The notes: a model not told the origin generated them from the sequence alone. A stretch of 64,000 nt of DNA from Phycisphaeraceae bacterium (GCA_020639155.1 JACKHF010000001.1:620001-684000), one strand, 5' to 3'; positions 33,928 through 43,332 are shown, counted from the stretch's first letter. Program-made: numbers and translations.

Positions 33928-35949
33928 TTACTTCATATTGAGTGCGCTCGAAACGCCGGGCACATGCTGAGCGCCCTCGGGTACCTGAATCGATGCGCCC
34001 TGGAAATCGCCACCGATCTCCTCGTACCGACCTCCAAGCACTTCTGAAAGGAATATCTCAGTCACCGCGAAGAAACTCTTGTTGTTTTCGGGACGCGCAA
34101 ACCCGTGCCCCTCGTCAGGATACAGCACATACGTCACGGGGATGTTCTTTTGCTTCATGGACTCAACGATCTGGTCGGCTTCAACCTGCTTGACGCGAGG
34201 GTCGTTGGCACCCTGTCCGATCAGCAGTGGCTTACTGATTTTGTCGACATAGTTCAGTGGTGAACGTTCGCTGAGCAGCTTGCGTCCCTCTTCTGTCGCA
34301 GGATTACCGACACGATTGGCAAGCTGCGGCAGGAACGGATACCAGTAGTCCGGGATATTCTGCATAAGCGTGATCAGGCTCGATGGCCCAACGATATCAA
34401 CGCCACACGCAAACTTGTCCGGCGTGAATGTCAGACCAACCAGCGTCGCATACCCGCCGTATGAGCCGCCCATGATTGCAACCTTGTCCTTGTCTGCAAC
34501 GCCACGATCCACGGCCCAATCGACTGCATCGATAAGATCGTCGTGCATCTTTGCTGCCCACTCGCCGTCCGCTGCATTAATAAAGTGCTTCCCGAAACCG
34601 GTCGAACCACGGTAGTTCACACTCAGCACCGCGTACCCACGGTTTGCTAGCAACTGGTGCAATCCGTTGTACCCCCACGTATCCCGCGCCCACGGACCAC
34701 CATGGACAAGCAGCACCATTGGGAGTGCATGCTCGGGAACGCCGTTGCCATCAGTATCTGTGTTTTCCGGCAGCGTCAGATACGACACGAGCTTCAGCCC
34801 GTCGCGAGAGGTGATCTCATGCGACTGCATCGTTGCGAGATCGTACTTTTCAAGCGTGGGGCGGTTCGTGAACAGGAACTCACCGGTTTGCGACGTGCGA
34901 TTGTACTTGTAGTACTTCACCGGTCCATCTGATTCTGTAAACGCAACGATCCAGACGCTGTTATCGAGTGTCTGTGACGTGACGCTGAAATCGCCACCGG
35001 ACAAACGAGAAATCTTGTCAAGATCCGGCTTAATGGCGGGATCGAGCACTGTCCACTCAGTCCGCATATACGTTGCGCCCGCAGCGAGAAATCTGTTCTC
35101 TGTTGGATGCGTGATGAACGCCCCAGCGTCTGCACGATCGTCGCTGAAGAGCACCTTCGTCTCGCCGGTCTCAGTGTTTGTCGCGGTCAGCGCAGCTGTA
35201 TCGCGATCACGAGAGTCAAGCATGTACATGAGCTTGCCCGAGGTGTCATATCCGAGCAGGTTGGTGGTCAGCGAGTCTTCCGAGGGGATTGTCTCCGCAG
35301 GAACCCAGCCGCCTTCACCATCGGAGTTGAACACCATGACCTCAGCAGCCGGTGTGAATGTCACCGCATTGCGCACATTGTAATCGTCGTCCGTCACAAA
35401 CCCGAGGAATCCGTCGTTCTGCTGCACGAGCGACATCTCGCCGGTCTTGATGTTCACGCGATGGATGTCATGAAACTGCGGCTGACGATTGTTGATGCCA
35501 ACAAGAATTTCATCGGGATGGAGATGAGAAACCTGCTGAATCTGCGCTGCAATCCCGTCCATTGGTGTCAGGCAGATCTCTTTCCCTGTTGCAAGATCAA
35601 CAGAAAACACGCGCCAGTTCTCATCCCCGCCACGATCCTGCAGGTAGATAATGTGTGTGCCACCGGTCGACCAGAAGTACTGGCGAATCCCGCGGTTGTC
35701 ATCCTTTGTCACCGGCTTTGCGTTGTGGAGTTCGTTCACCGGTGCAACCCAGATATTGAGCACACCTTCAACCGGCGCAAGCCATGAGAGCTGCGTGCCG
35801 TCAGGACTAATCCGAACTGCTGCGCGCTCCGGGTTCCCGAAAAGGACATCTCGTGGAATCAGATCCTGCGCAGTCGCAACGCCAGCTGTCATGCCAAGCC
35901 CAGCTCCAACTGCAAACCCGATCGTAACGACTCGTCTGAATGATCGCAT
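33928..35949 (-). CDS. S9-family (prolyl oligopeptidase type) exported serine peptidase
   Basis: A 673-residue peptidase. The signal peptide (VVTIGFAVGAGLGMTAGVAT-A) indicates export. Residues about 30-410 form a WD40-like propeller that screens substrates (DGTQLSWLAPVEGVLNIWVA, THIIYLQDRGGDENWRVFSV). The C-terminal alpha/beta hydrolase has the nucleophile GGSYGGYATL, the acid in GANDPRVKQVEAD and His in DEGHGFARPEN, so the triad is complete. It resembles acylaminoacyl/dipeptidyl peptidases. AAGGAGGA lies just before the ATG. It probably supplies peptides for uptake. Confidence 0.92.
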   Translation of the reverse strand: MRSFRRVVTIGFAVGAGLGMTAGVATAQDLIPRDVLFGNPERAAVRISPDGTQLSWLAPVEGVLNIWVAPVNELHNAKPVTKDDNRGIRQYFWSTGGTHIIYLQDRGGDENWRVFSVDLATGKEICLTPMDGIAAQIQQVSHLHPDEILVGINNRQPQFHDIHRVNIKTGEMSLVQQNDGFLGFVTDDDYNVRNAVTFTPAAEVMVFNSDGEGGWVPAETIPSEDSLTTNLLGYDTSGKLMYMLDSRDRDTAALTATNTETGETKVLFSDDRADAGAFITHPTENRFLAAGATYMRTEWTVLDPAIKPDLDKISRLSGGDFSVTSQTLDNSVWIVAFTESDGPVKYYKYNRTSQTGEFLFTNRPTLEKYDLATMQSHEITSRDGLKLVSYLTLPENTDTDGNGVPEHALPMVLLVHGGPWARDTWGYNGLHQLLANRGYAVLSVNYRGSTGFGKHFINAADGEWAAKMHDDLIDAVDWAVDRGVADKDKVAIMGGSYGGYATLVGLTFTPDKFACGVDIVGPSSLITLMQNIPDYWYPFLPQLANRVGNPATEEGRKLLSERSPLNYVDKISKPLLIGQGANDPRVKQVEADQIVESMKQKNIPVTYVLYPDEGHGFARPENNKSFFAVTEIFLSEVLGGRYEEIGGDFQGASIQVPEGAQHVPGVSSALNMK

Positions 35950-36079
35950 GTGTTCCTCCTTCGTCATATGCGCACCATAAGGGACGCACTCTGTTGTTGC
36001 AGGGATATGTTCGTACCACGTGCGCAACCACCGAAGGGGCACGGGTGAAACACCGTATTGGGAGAAGATATTCTGATAT

Positions 36080-37045
36080 TCAATCTTCCGGGATGTGATC
36101 ACTGGTCACAATCTCGCGGAACTTCGCCCTGATCCTCGCCGTCACCTCGCCCTCACCCTTGGAGATCACGTGATCGTCGATCTGGGTAATTGCGATGATC
36201 TCGGCAGCTGATCCGGTCATAAAGACTTCGTCCGCTTTCACCAGTTCATCCACGCCGAAGACCTTCTCCGAACACTTCAAGCCAAGCATCGGGCAGAGCT
36301 CGTTCTTGACAAACCGGCGGGTGATGCCTTCCAGTGCACCCACATCGCATGGTGGAGTGAACAGTTCGCCCTTGCGAACATAAAAAATGTTGTCGCCCGA
36401 CCCCTCGGTCACCTTCCCCTCAGTCGAGAGCATGATGACCTCCAGCAAACCCTCATTTAGCGCTTCACACTTGGCGAGGATGTTGCACAGGTAGTTGAGG
36501 CTCTTAATACGCGGATCAAGACACTCAATGGGGATCTTGCGACGCTCAGCGACGATCACGCGCATGCCCTTCTCATATAACTCTTCAGGGTACAAGCGGA
36601 TCTGGTCCGCAATGCAGATAATGCCGGGGACGGGGCACGAGTTGGGATTCAGACCAAGCGTCCCAACACCGCGCGTCACAATCAGACGGATGTACCCGTT
36701 GCTCAGTTCGTTGGCTTCGATGCACTCCCGCTGGATCTGGATCATCTGCTCTCGGGTGATTGGAATCGTGAGATTGATGTCCTTTGCACTCTTCCACAAC
36801 CGATCCATATGCTGACCGAGTTTGAAGATCTTGCCGTTGTACACGCGAATACCTTCGAACACTCCGTCACCATATAGCACGCCGTGATCAAAGACAGAGA
36901 GGTTTGCCTGGTGCTTGGACACCATGCGACCGTTCATCCAAATGAACGGCTTTTCTGTGACATTTGCGTTCTGGGCATCCCAATGCGAGAGTCTCAGCGG
37001 AGCCTTGGTTGTTCTGGTTTGCGGGCCTGCATCGACTTGTGTCAT
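36080..37045 (-). CDS. ilvE: Branched-chain amino acid aminotransferase
   Basis: A 321-residue class IV PLP enzyme interconverting Leu/Ile/Val and their keto acids. Landmarks are FDHGVLYGDGVFEGIRVYNG, IRLIVTRGVGTLGLNP, the PLP lysine in DPRIKSLNYLCN, and LEVIMLSTEGKVTEGSGDNIF. These match IlvE more closely than D-amino acid transaminase or ADC lyase. GGAGG lies before the ATG. The first 30 residues are an extension not typical of shorter IlvE proteins. It stands opposite to the EF-G-like gene. Confidence 0.93.
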   Translation of the reverse strand: MTQVDAGPQTRTTKAPLRLSHWDAQNANVTEKPFIWMNGRMVSKHQANLSVFDHGVLYGDGVFEGIRVYNGKIFKLGQHMDRLWKSAKDINLTIPITREQMIQIQRECIEANELSNGYIRLIVTRGVGTLGLNPNSCPVPGIICIADQIRLYPEELYEKGMRVIVAERRKIPIECLDPRIKSLNYLCNILAKCEALNEGLLEVIMLSTEGKVTEGSGDNIFYVRKGELFTPPCDVGALEGITRRFVKNELCPMLGLKCSEKVFGVDELVKADEVFMTGSAAEIIAITQIDDHVISKGEGEVTARIRAKFREIVTSDHIPED

Positions 37046-37308
37046 TGTTCGCCTCCTGTTTGTAATGACAGTCCATCATCATAGGAGCAGTTGCTCCGCT
37101 CAACCCGGTATCGTCGCTCCATCTGACGGGTTCGCCGTCGCTAAGCAGAATCTCAACACAACTCGCGTTTTCAGCCCCTCAGAGCCACCAAAGAACTTCC
37201 ACATCTGGTACACTGTCCCATTGGAGCGTCCCATCAGGAGACGTGTCCGAACATATCCCTCACGCAATCGATGGCTCTCCCATCGACTCAGTAACACGGA
37301 GACACACC

Positions 37309-39372
37309 ATGCCCGCCTCAAACCCCGCAACGATCCACAACATCACGCTTGTTGGTACCTCCGGCGGCGGCAAGACAACTCTCGTCGAACGTCTGCTGTT
37401 GGAGGTGGGAGCAATCGGTCGCATGGGTGACGTGGCAGATGGAAACACCGTCTCCGATTGGACGGACGAAGAAAAGGCACACGGGCACTCACTCTCGGTC
37501 ACACCCATTCACTTCGAACACAATGACAAGCATGTCAACATTCTCGACACACCAGGTTTGACAGACTTCCTCGGCTTTGCCATCACCTCAATGCCAGCAG
37601 TCGAGATGGTCGCGATGGTGATCGACGCAAGCAAGGGCGTTGGTTTTACTAGTCGCAGGCTCATGCCGATCGCATCAGATCGCAACCTCCCTCGCATGAT
37701 CATTGTGAACAAGATTGATGATGCGCAGGCGGATCTTGACGGCATCGTGAACCAGATCCGTTCAACATTCGGCGACGTATGCCTTCCAATCAACCTGCCA
37801 TGCGACGGCCAATCCAGGGTCATCAACGTCTTCGATGAGGATCATGGCGAAGGAAAGCCCGACTTCTCGTCAGTCGAAGAAGCGCACACACGGATCCTGG
37901 AACAGGTTGTCGAAGTCTCCGACGAACTGACAGAAGCCTACTTCGAGAATGGTGAAGCAGGACTCGACAAAGCGAAGGTGCATGAGGCATTCGAAAAGGC
38001 ACTGCGCGAGGGCCATCTTGTGCCGATCTGCTTTGTCAGCGCACGCACAGGTGTTGGCATCAAGGACCTGCTCCACATCTTCGAAGACTACTGCCCTACT
38101 CCCGCAGAAGGCAACCCACGCCCATTTGTTCGTATCGATGACGACGGCAACGAGCAGCCGCTCCCACCGAAGGCCGATCCAGACATGCCGACCATCGCGC
38201 ATGTGTTCAAGGTTGCAGCGGATCCATTTGTTGGCAAGATTGCCGTCTTCCGGGTCCATCAGGGCACAGTAAAAGCCAAGAGCGAACTCTACTTCAACGA
38301 CGAGAAGAAGCCGATCCGCATCGGCCATCTCGTGCGCCTCAACGGCAAGGAGCAGCAGGAAGTCGATGTCCTTGGTCCCGGCGATATCGGCGCGGTTGCA
38401 AAGATCGACGAGATCACGCTCAACGGCGTTCTCCACGCACATGGAGGGGAGCACATCCATCTCAAACCGCTGCCGATGCCCAAGCCCATGTACGGCCAGG
38501 CCATCGAACTGAAGAATCACAAGGACGAAGCAAAGTTCGGCCCTGCCATCCACAAACTGACCGGCGAAGATCCAACGTTCATTGTCGAACGCATCAAAGC
38601 AACAAAGCAGACCGTCGCACGAGGAATGGGTGAGTTACATCTGAAGATCATCTTCGAAAAGCTCGCCAAGCAGTTCGGTGTGCAAGTAGAAACAGAAACG
38701 CCGAAGGTTGCATACAAGGAAACCGTGACAGCAAAAGCTGAGGGTCATCATCGCCACAAGAAGCAGTCCGGCGGTTCGGGCGAGTTCGGCGAGGTCTATC
38801 TGCGCGTCGAGCCGCTCCCGGATGATCACGAGTCCGGGTTCGAGTTCGAGAACAAAACAGTTGGCGGCTCAGTCCCCAAGCAGTTCATGCCAGCGATCGA
38901 GAAGGGTGTCCGCATGGCGCTCGTCGATGGAGCAATCGCGGGCTATCCAATGCAGAACGTGCGCGTCGAGGTCTACGACGGCAAGTACCACGCGGTCGAC
39001 TCAAAGGAAGTTGCTTTTATCAAGGCTGGACTTCGCGCGTTCGTCGATGCTGTCAACAAGGCAAAGCCGGTCCTCCTTGAGCCATTTGTCGAGCTTGAAA
39101 TCACCGCACCCGCAAACAACATGGGAGATATCGCAGGAGATCTTTCTACCAAGCGCGGACGCGTGCTCGACTCTGAAGTCAATGGCGACACGTGCATCGT
39201 GCGCGCTCAGGCGCCGCTCTCTGAAATCCAGAACTATTCGAATCAGCTCAAATCAATGACCGGCGGTTCCGGCTCATTTACCATGGACTACTCGCACGAT
39301 GAGCGCACACCGCCGCATGTACAGGCCGAGGTTGTGGCAGCCTACAAGCCACACCACCATGATGACGACTAA
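37309..39372 (+). CDS. EF-G-like translational GTPase (EF-G2 type)
   Basis: A 687-residue protein with all five EF-G domains. The P-loop is GTSGGGKTTL (16-25), switch region NTVSDWTDEEKAHGHSLSV, G3 in NILDTPGLTDF and G4 NKIDD. Domain II follows at FKVAADPFVGKIAVFRVHQG and the ribosome-facing domain IV at YLRVEPLPD and GYPMQNVRVEVYDGKYHAVD. The altered switch I (VSDW in place of the canonical RGITI region) places it with the EF-G2/EF-G-like group, whose cellular role is less certain than canonical FusA. No ribosomal protein or tuf genes adjoin it, which also argues against the primary fusA. It ends in HHHDDD. Confidence 0.9.
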   Translation: MPASNPATIHNITLVGTSGGGKTTLVERLLLEVGAIGRMGDVADGNTVSDWTDEEKAHGHSLSVTPIHFEHNDKHVNILDTPGLTDFLGFAITSMPAVEMVAMVIDASKGVGFTSRRLMPIASDRNLPRMIIVNKIDDAQADLDGIVNQIRSTFGDVCLPINLPCDGQSRVINVFDEDHGEGKPDFSSVEEAHTRILEQVVEVSDELTEAYFENGEAGLDKAKVHEAFEKALREGHLVPICFVSARTGVGIKDLLHIFEDYCPTPAEGNPRPFVRIDDDGNEQPLPPKADPDMPTIAHVFKVAADPFVGKIAVFRVHQGTVKAKSELYFNDEKKPIRIGHLVRLNGKEQQEVDVLGPGDIGAVAKIDEITLNGVLHAHGGEHIHLKPLPMPKPMYGQAIELKNHKDEAKFGPAIHKLTGEDPTFIVERIKATKQTVARGMGELHLKIIFEKLAKQFGVQVETETPKVAYKETVTAKAEGHHRHKKQSGGSGEFGEVYLRVEPLPDDHESGFEFENKTVGGSVPKQFMPAIEKGVRMALVDGAIAGYPMQNVRVEVYDGKYHAVDSKEVAFIKAGLRAFVDAVNKAKPVLLEPFVELEITAPANNMGDIAGDLSTKRGRVLDSEVNGDTCIVRAQAPLSEIQNYSNQLKSMTGGSGSFTMDYSHDERTPPHVQAEVVAAYKPHHHDDD

Positions 39373-39404
39373 GCCATCCGGTCTTTATACAATATTTACA
39401 GAAG

Positions 39405-39440
39405 CGTCCGCAATCTTTGATGTTGCGGACGTTTTTTCTT
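39405..39440 (+). terminator. Rho-independent terminator of the EF-G-like gene
   Basis: A perfect 9-pair stem CGTCCGCAA/TTGCGGACG (39405-39431) with a 9-base loop is followed by six T residues. It separates the GTPase gene from the secreted-protein array. Confidence 0.92.
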
Positions 39441-39480
39441 AGGCAGATTGATGAAATCGTGTACATTCTGAGTATAGACA

Positions 39481-40104
39481 ATGCGTTTTTTCATTGGTAG
39501 AAATATGGCACAGAAAACAACACTATTGGCTTTGCTCTTTGTCTCTGCAACATCAGCGGCAGCTGACCCTATCGGCGGATGGATACTTGAGAACCTTGAC
39601 ACAGATCCGATCAGTCCAACAAATGGAAACGCACTGATCAGCTTATCCGTCTGGTACGATCCAAACGCCGGGTATCACAGCTTTGGACAATCAGATGTTG
39701 TGGTCGGCGCAAGCGACTCCAGATTTTTGGGGAGTGCCTCCGGATACGGGAGCAACGGAACAATTACACATAATGCCTTTACTCAGCTCAATCAAAGCAC
39801 AGTGTTGTTTCAAGCATGGAACCCACATGTTCCACCAGTTCTCATCGCTTCCACAGAGAATCCAGCGTGGACCGCCACATTCTGGTTTGAGACAACCGAC
39901 TTCACGCCACGCACGGTGGAGATCTCAACAAGCTCGCTGACATTTGGGATGTTCGATACCACAACATCGATCAATTCGACGTATCTCCCGCTCTCCAGTG
40001 TGCAGGAAACAACGCTGAAGATCCAAATCATCCCCGCGCCATCGTCAGCACTTGCGCTGCTTGCTGGTGCAGGCATGCTAACAGTACGCCGCAGACGAGG
40101 ATAA
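39481..40104 (+). CDS. PEP-CTERM-like secreted protein, array unit a
   Basis: First of seven tandem units. 207 residues from the ATG at 39481; ATG 39505 (MAQKTTLLALLFV) aligns better with unit c and may be the true start. It has a signal peptide (LLALLFVSATSAAA), a beta-rich body with FWFETTDFTPRTVEIS, and the tag IIPAPSSALALLAGAGMLTV followed by RRRR. It is closely similar to unit c (shared ADPI, PISPT, YGSN, ASTENPAW, TTDFTPRTVEIS). Function unknown; the tag suggests sorting to the cell surface by an exosortase-type system. Confidence 0.82.
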   Translation: MRFFIGRNMAQKTTLLALLFVSATSAAADPIGGWILENLDTDPISPTNGNALISLSVWYDPNAGYHSFGQSDVVVGASDSRFLGSASGYGSNGTITHNAFTQLNQSTVLFQAWNPHVPPVLIASTENPAWTATFWFETTDFTPRTVEISTSSLTFGMFDTTTSINSTYLPLSSVQETTLKIQIIPAPSSALALLAGAGMLTVRRRRG

Positions 40105-40114
40105 CACCACACCA

Positions 40115-40144
40115 CTGCCAGCCGACGGACACGTCCGCTGGCAG
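40115..40144 (+). repeat. Intergenic hairpin repeat, copy 1
   Basis: CTGCCAG ... CTGGCAG outer stem with inner CGGAC/GTCCG stem and a four-base bulge. It belongs to a conserved spacer running from the stop codon of unit a to the ribosome site of unit b. Four further copies occur in the array. Confidence 0.85.
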
Positions 40145-40161
40145 CTTGCGGGAGGCACAGG

Positions 40162-41391
40162 ATGGCACAGTATGTTTCCATTACAATCGCTGCGATCTGT
40201 ACTGCACATGCCGGTGCGCAATCAGGTGGATTGCTCGTTGAAGTGTCGAATGTAATTACGCCGCAAACACCAACGGCTACGGTTAGTATTTATGCGCAAG
40301 TAGGCGCGCCACTTCCGTCCTATGGCATCGCAGGCGCTTTCTTTGATCTATTCGCATCAGAGCACGGCTTTGCCGACGTCACATATATATACCAAAATCC
40401 TCCCTTCGGTGGCGCTTTCTTGCCCACAAACCATGGAAACTGGTTGGAAGAGATTAAGGCTGGCCAGACTCTGCCCTTTCCAACCCCAATACAGCTGCCG
40501 TATTTATTGCTGTCTGTAGAATGGGAAGCCAGCTCATTTGAACCCCGGACGGTCAATCTATGGACTGACAACATTTTTCACCTTTCTACGTTTTATTCAC
40601 ACCACATTGCAAACCCAGCTCTCATACCAAACCCAATAAATGGATCTGCAACCATCCAGATCATCCCCGCGCCATCGTCAGCACTTGCGCTGTTTGCTGG
40701 TGCAAGCATGCTCGGCGCACGCCGCAGACGGAGTATAACACCACACACTGCCAGCCGACGGACACGTCCGCTGGCAGCTTGCAGGAGTCACATGATGGCA
40801 CAGAAAATATACCTATGTGCAGCTCTTCTGATATGCACGACATCGGCAACTGCCGACCCCATAGCTTGTTGGACACTTGAACCAGACAGTTACGAGCCGA
40901 TCAGCCCGACACACTGGTCTGTGAGCCTGCAACTCTCCATAACGTACGATGCAAACGCCGGGTACTACGCATTCGCCCATTCCGATGTTATTGCAAACGC
41001 CAGCGATTCCAACCTGATTGGAGCGTTTGCTGGGTATGGAAGCAATCTGATCTCGCACTTTGCCTTCGAGCAACTCGATCCGAACAGCGTGCTCTATCAC
41101 TGCAGCCAACCACATGCTGCTGGCGCTCCCGCGTCGACAGAGAACCCCGCCTGGGTTGCTGAGTTCGTGTGGTGGACAACCGACTTCACTCCAAGAACGG
41201 TTGAAATTTCCACGAGCACTGTCGACTTTGCCATGTATCTGCATCAAAACTTACCCGGCTCACAGTCCATTCCACTTTCGAGCATCCAGGACGTGACGAT
41301 CACTCTGCAGGTCATTCCCGCGCCGTCGTCAGCACTTGCGCTGTTTGCTGGTGCAGGCCTGCTTGGCGCACGACGCAGACGGAGACAATGA
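40162..41391 (+). CDS. Two array units (b and c) fused by loss of a stop codon
   Basis: One frame of 409 codons holds two complete family members. Unit b (residues 1-192) begins MAQYVSITIAAICTAHAGAQ and has its own tag IIPAPSSALALFAGASMLGA plus RRRR. Residues 193-210 are translated spacer containing the hairpin repeat. Unit c then starts at MMAQKIYLC (40792) with its own signal peptide and a second tag. In unit e, the near-copy of b, the end reads CGG AGA TAA; here it reads CGG AGT ATA ACA, one extra T removing the stop. Whether translation reads through, or c starts at its own ATG after GCAGGAGTC, cannot be told. Confidence 0.75.
   Translation: MAQYVSITIAAICTAHAGAQSGGLLVEVSNVITPQTPTATVSIYAQVGAPLPSYGIAGAFFDLFASEHGFADVTYIYQNPPFGGAFLPTNHGNWLEEIKAGQTLPFPTPIQLPYLLLSVEWEASSFEPRTVNLWTDNIFHLSTFYSHHIANPALIPNPINGSATIQIIPAPSSALALFAGASMLGARRRRSITPHTASRRTRPLAACRSHMMAQKIYLCAALLICTTSATADPIACWTLEPDSYEPISPTHWSVSLQLSITYDANAGYYAFAHSDVIANASDSNLIGAFAGYGSNLISHFAFEQLDPNSVLYHCSQPHAAGAPASTENPAWVAEFVWWTTDFTPRTVEISTSTVDFAMYLHQNLPGSQSIPLSSIQDVTITLQVIPAPSSALALFAGAGLLGARRRRRQ
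40748..40777 (+). repeat. Intergenic hairpin repeat, copy 2 (inside the fused frame)
   Basis: Same hairpin as copy 1, between units b and c. Because the stop codon of b is lost, this copy is now inside the open frame and would be translated. Confidence 0.85.
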
Positions 41392-41988
41392 ATGAGGATA
41401 TTCGCACACATAAGTTTTGTGACACTCCTTGCCACCCAAGCACAGTGTCTGGGTGATGTTGGCCTTTCGACATCTCTCTCAAACAATGGCATTGTTTCAC
41501 CCTCTTCACCATCGGTGAATATCGATGTGTATGCCATTACCGGCGAGCCGTGGTTTGCATTCAGCACCGCGTCATTCGGATACTGGGCAACCGAATCAGG
41601 CGCAGCAGCGCCACACTACAGATTGCTGCCTGATGATGGAATTCCCGGATTTCCGCCATCGTGGTTCTTTGCGGTCACACCGCAAACAAACGGCTGGCTC
41701 GCAGACGTCGGGCAGAGCAACACCGTATCACATCCCGCAAATCCTGCATCGCCACTGCTCATCATGTCCTTCGAATGGGAAACAAGTGATTTCACTGAAC
41801 GAGCGGTTGGTGTTCATTTAGGTGCAATTTATTGGTACATTTACGAAGCATCTTCGAGTTCGGTACCAGTATACACACCACCACCCAACAACATCGTCCT
41901 TCAAATCCAAGTCATCCCTGCACCATCGTCAGCACTTGCGCTGCTTGGTGGCGCAGGCGTGCTCGGCGCACGACGCAGACGAAGATAA
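41392..41988 (+). CDS. PEP-CTERM-like secreted protein, array unit d
   Basis: A 198-residue exported protein with signal MRIFAHISFVTLLATQAQC. The body keeps the family motif SFEWETSDFTERAVGV, and the tag is VIPAPSSALALLGGAGVLGA with RRRRR. Its ATG directly follows the stop of unit c (TGAATG), with no hairpin spacer at this junction, so translation is probably coupled. It is the most divergent member in its middle part (SGAAAPHYRLLPDDGIPGFP). Confidence 0.8.
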   Translation: MRIFAHISFVTLLATQAQCLGDVGLSTSLSNNGIVSPSSPSVNIDVYAITGEPWFAFSTASFGYWATESGAAAPHYRLLPDDGIPGFPPSWFFAVTPQTNGWLADVGQSNTVSHPANPASPLLIMSFEWETSDFTERAVGVHLGAIYWYIYEASSSSVPVYTPPPNNIVLQIQVIPAPSSALALLGGAGVLGARRRRR

Positions 41989-41998
41989 CACCACACCA

Positions 41999-42028
41999 CT
42001 GCCAGCCGACGGACACGTCCGCTGGCAG
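41999..42028 (+). repeat. Intergenic hairpin repeat, copy 3
   Basis: Lies between units d and e. The spacer, from TAACACCACACC through GCGGGAGGCACAGG and the following ATG, is the same as the spacer between a and b. Confidence 0.85.
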
Positions 42029-42045
42029 CTTGCGGGAGGCACAGG

Positions 42046-42621
42046 ATGGCACAGTATGTTTCCATTACAATCGCTGCGATCTGTACTGCACATGCCGGTG
42101 CACAATCCGGCGAGTTACTCGTTGAAGTGTCGAATGCAATTACGCCGCAAACACCAACGGCTACGGTTAGTATTTATGCGCAAGTAGGCGCGCCACTTCC
42201 GTCGTATGGCATCGGAGGCGCTCTCTTTGATCTATTCGCATCGGAACCCAGCTTTGCCGATGTCACATATATATACCAGAATCCTCCCCTCGGCGGCCCT
42301 TATTTGCCAACGAACCATGGGAACTGGCTGGAGGGGGTTGAAACCGGCCAGACTTTTCCCTCTCAGGGCCCAATACAAGTTCCGTATTTATTACTGTCGG
42401 TAGAATGGGAAGCCAGTGCATTTGAACCTCGGACGGTCAATCTATGGACCGACAATATTCTTCATTTCTCTACATTTACAGCGCCTCAAATGGGAAATCT
42501 CATGCTTATACCCAACCCCATCAATGGGTCTGCAACCATCCAGATCATCCCCGCGCCATGGTCAGCACTTGCGCTGTTTGCTGGTGCAAGCATGCTCGGC
42601 GCACGCCGCAGACGGAGATAA
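42046..42621 (+). CDS. PEP-CTERM-like secreted protein, array unit e
   Basis: A 191-residue near-copy of unit b: the first 22 residues are identical and most of the body is conserved (VTPQ-type strand, LTYIYQNPP, NHGNWLE, SVEWEASAFEPRTVNLWTDN). The tag reads IIPAPWSALALFAGASMLGA with RRRRR, with one Ser to Trp change. Its spacer and ribosome site match those of b as well, so gene and upstream hairpin were duplicated together. The stop codon is intact (TAA). Confidence 0.85.
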   Translation: MAQYVSITIAAICTAHAGAQSGELLVEVSNAITPQTPTATVSIYAQVGAPLPSYGIGGALFDLFASEPSFADVTYIYQNPPLGGPYLPTNHGNWLEGVETGQTFPSQGPIQVPYLLLSVEWEASAFEPRTVNLWTDNILHFSTFTAPQMGNLMLIPNPINGSATIQIIPAPWSALALFAGASMLGARRRRR

Positions 42622-42630
42622 CACCACACA

Positions 42631-42660
42631 CTGCCAGCCGACGGACATGTCCGTTGGCAG
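42631..42660 (+). repeat. Intergenic hairpin repeat, copy 4
   Basis: Lies between units e and f. It differs from the other copies at two bases (ACATGTCCGTTGGCAG), both compatible with pairing: one falls in the loop, the other makes a G-T pair. The spacer after it is unrelated. Confidence 0.8.
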
Positions 42661-42696
42661 CTTCGTTCTTATACGAACAACACAGGGGACCTCTCC

Positions 42697-43275
42697 ATGA
42701 CAAAATCCATCGATATTGGCAAGCTCAGCCTGCTGACAAACTTTCTGATAGTTTCTCTTGTATCTGCACAATCAGGAGCACTCGTCATAGACGTCTCTGG
42801 CACGGTGTCGCCTCAAAATCAGAGCATCACAGTCGGTGTTTATGGCACATTTAGTGATGCGTATGCTCTCCAGCGAGCATATTTTTTGCTCAACAGTTCC
42901 GAAGCAGGATTCGGCGTAACCCAGTACCATCTCTGGTCAGCCGGAAGCTGGCCTTATAGTCCACCGGTACTCTCCAGTTCTGGTTCGTATGATGTTGCAG
43001 CGTTACAGTTATACGTAACAACTGCAAGCCCCAACACTCCAATCCTGCTGTTTCAAACCGAGTGGACAACGTCGGACTTTACGACCAGGGACGTTTCGTT
43101 ATCAACTGAAAGCACATGGTTTACACTGTTCCAAACTTCTTCCAGCACGAATGGCATAGCCCCGGTTAGTTTGACCAATGGCTCGGCGACCATCCATGTC
43201 ATCCCCGCGCCATCGTTAGCAATTGCGCTGCTTGCTGGCGCAGGCATGCTAACAGCACACCGCAGACGAGGATAA
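42697..43275 (+). CDS. PEP-CTERM-like secreted protein, array unit f
   Basis: A 192-residue exported protein with signal LLTNFLIVSLVSAQ. The body has QTEWTTSDFTTRDVSL, the family motif, and the tag is VIPAPSLAIALLAGAGMLTA with HRRRG, so the basic tail is weaker. It shares the VSPQNQSITVGVYG strand with units b and e. Function unknown. Confidence 0.8.
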   Translation: MTKSIDIGKLSLLTNFLIVSLVSAQSGALVIDVSGTVSPQNQSITVGVYGTFSDAYALQRAYFLLNSSEAGFGVTQYHLWSAGSWPYSPPVLSSSGSYDVAALQLYVTTASPNTPILLFQTEWTTSDFTTRDVSLSTESTWFTLFQTSSSTNGIAPVSLTNGSATIHVIPAPSLAIALLAGAGMLTAHRRRG

Positions 43276-43285
43276 CACCACACCA

Positions 43286-43315
43286 CTGCCAGCCGACGGA
43301 CACGTCCGCTGGCAG
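43286..43315 (+). repeat. Intergenic hairpin repeat, copy 5
   Basis: Lies between units f and g, with the same core as copies 1-3 and followed by CTTGCAGGAGCATTCGT and the ATG of unit g. Confidence 0.85.
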
Positions 43316-43332
43316 CTTGCAGGAGCATTCGT

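Noticed and set aside
40115..43315. Five regularly spaced palindromic repeats, considered as a CRISPR array
   Set aside because: The repeats are separated by whole genes, not short unique spacers, and no cas genes are present.
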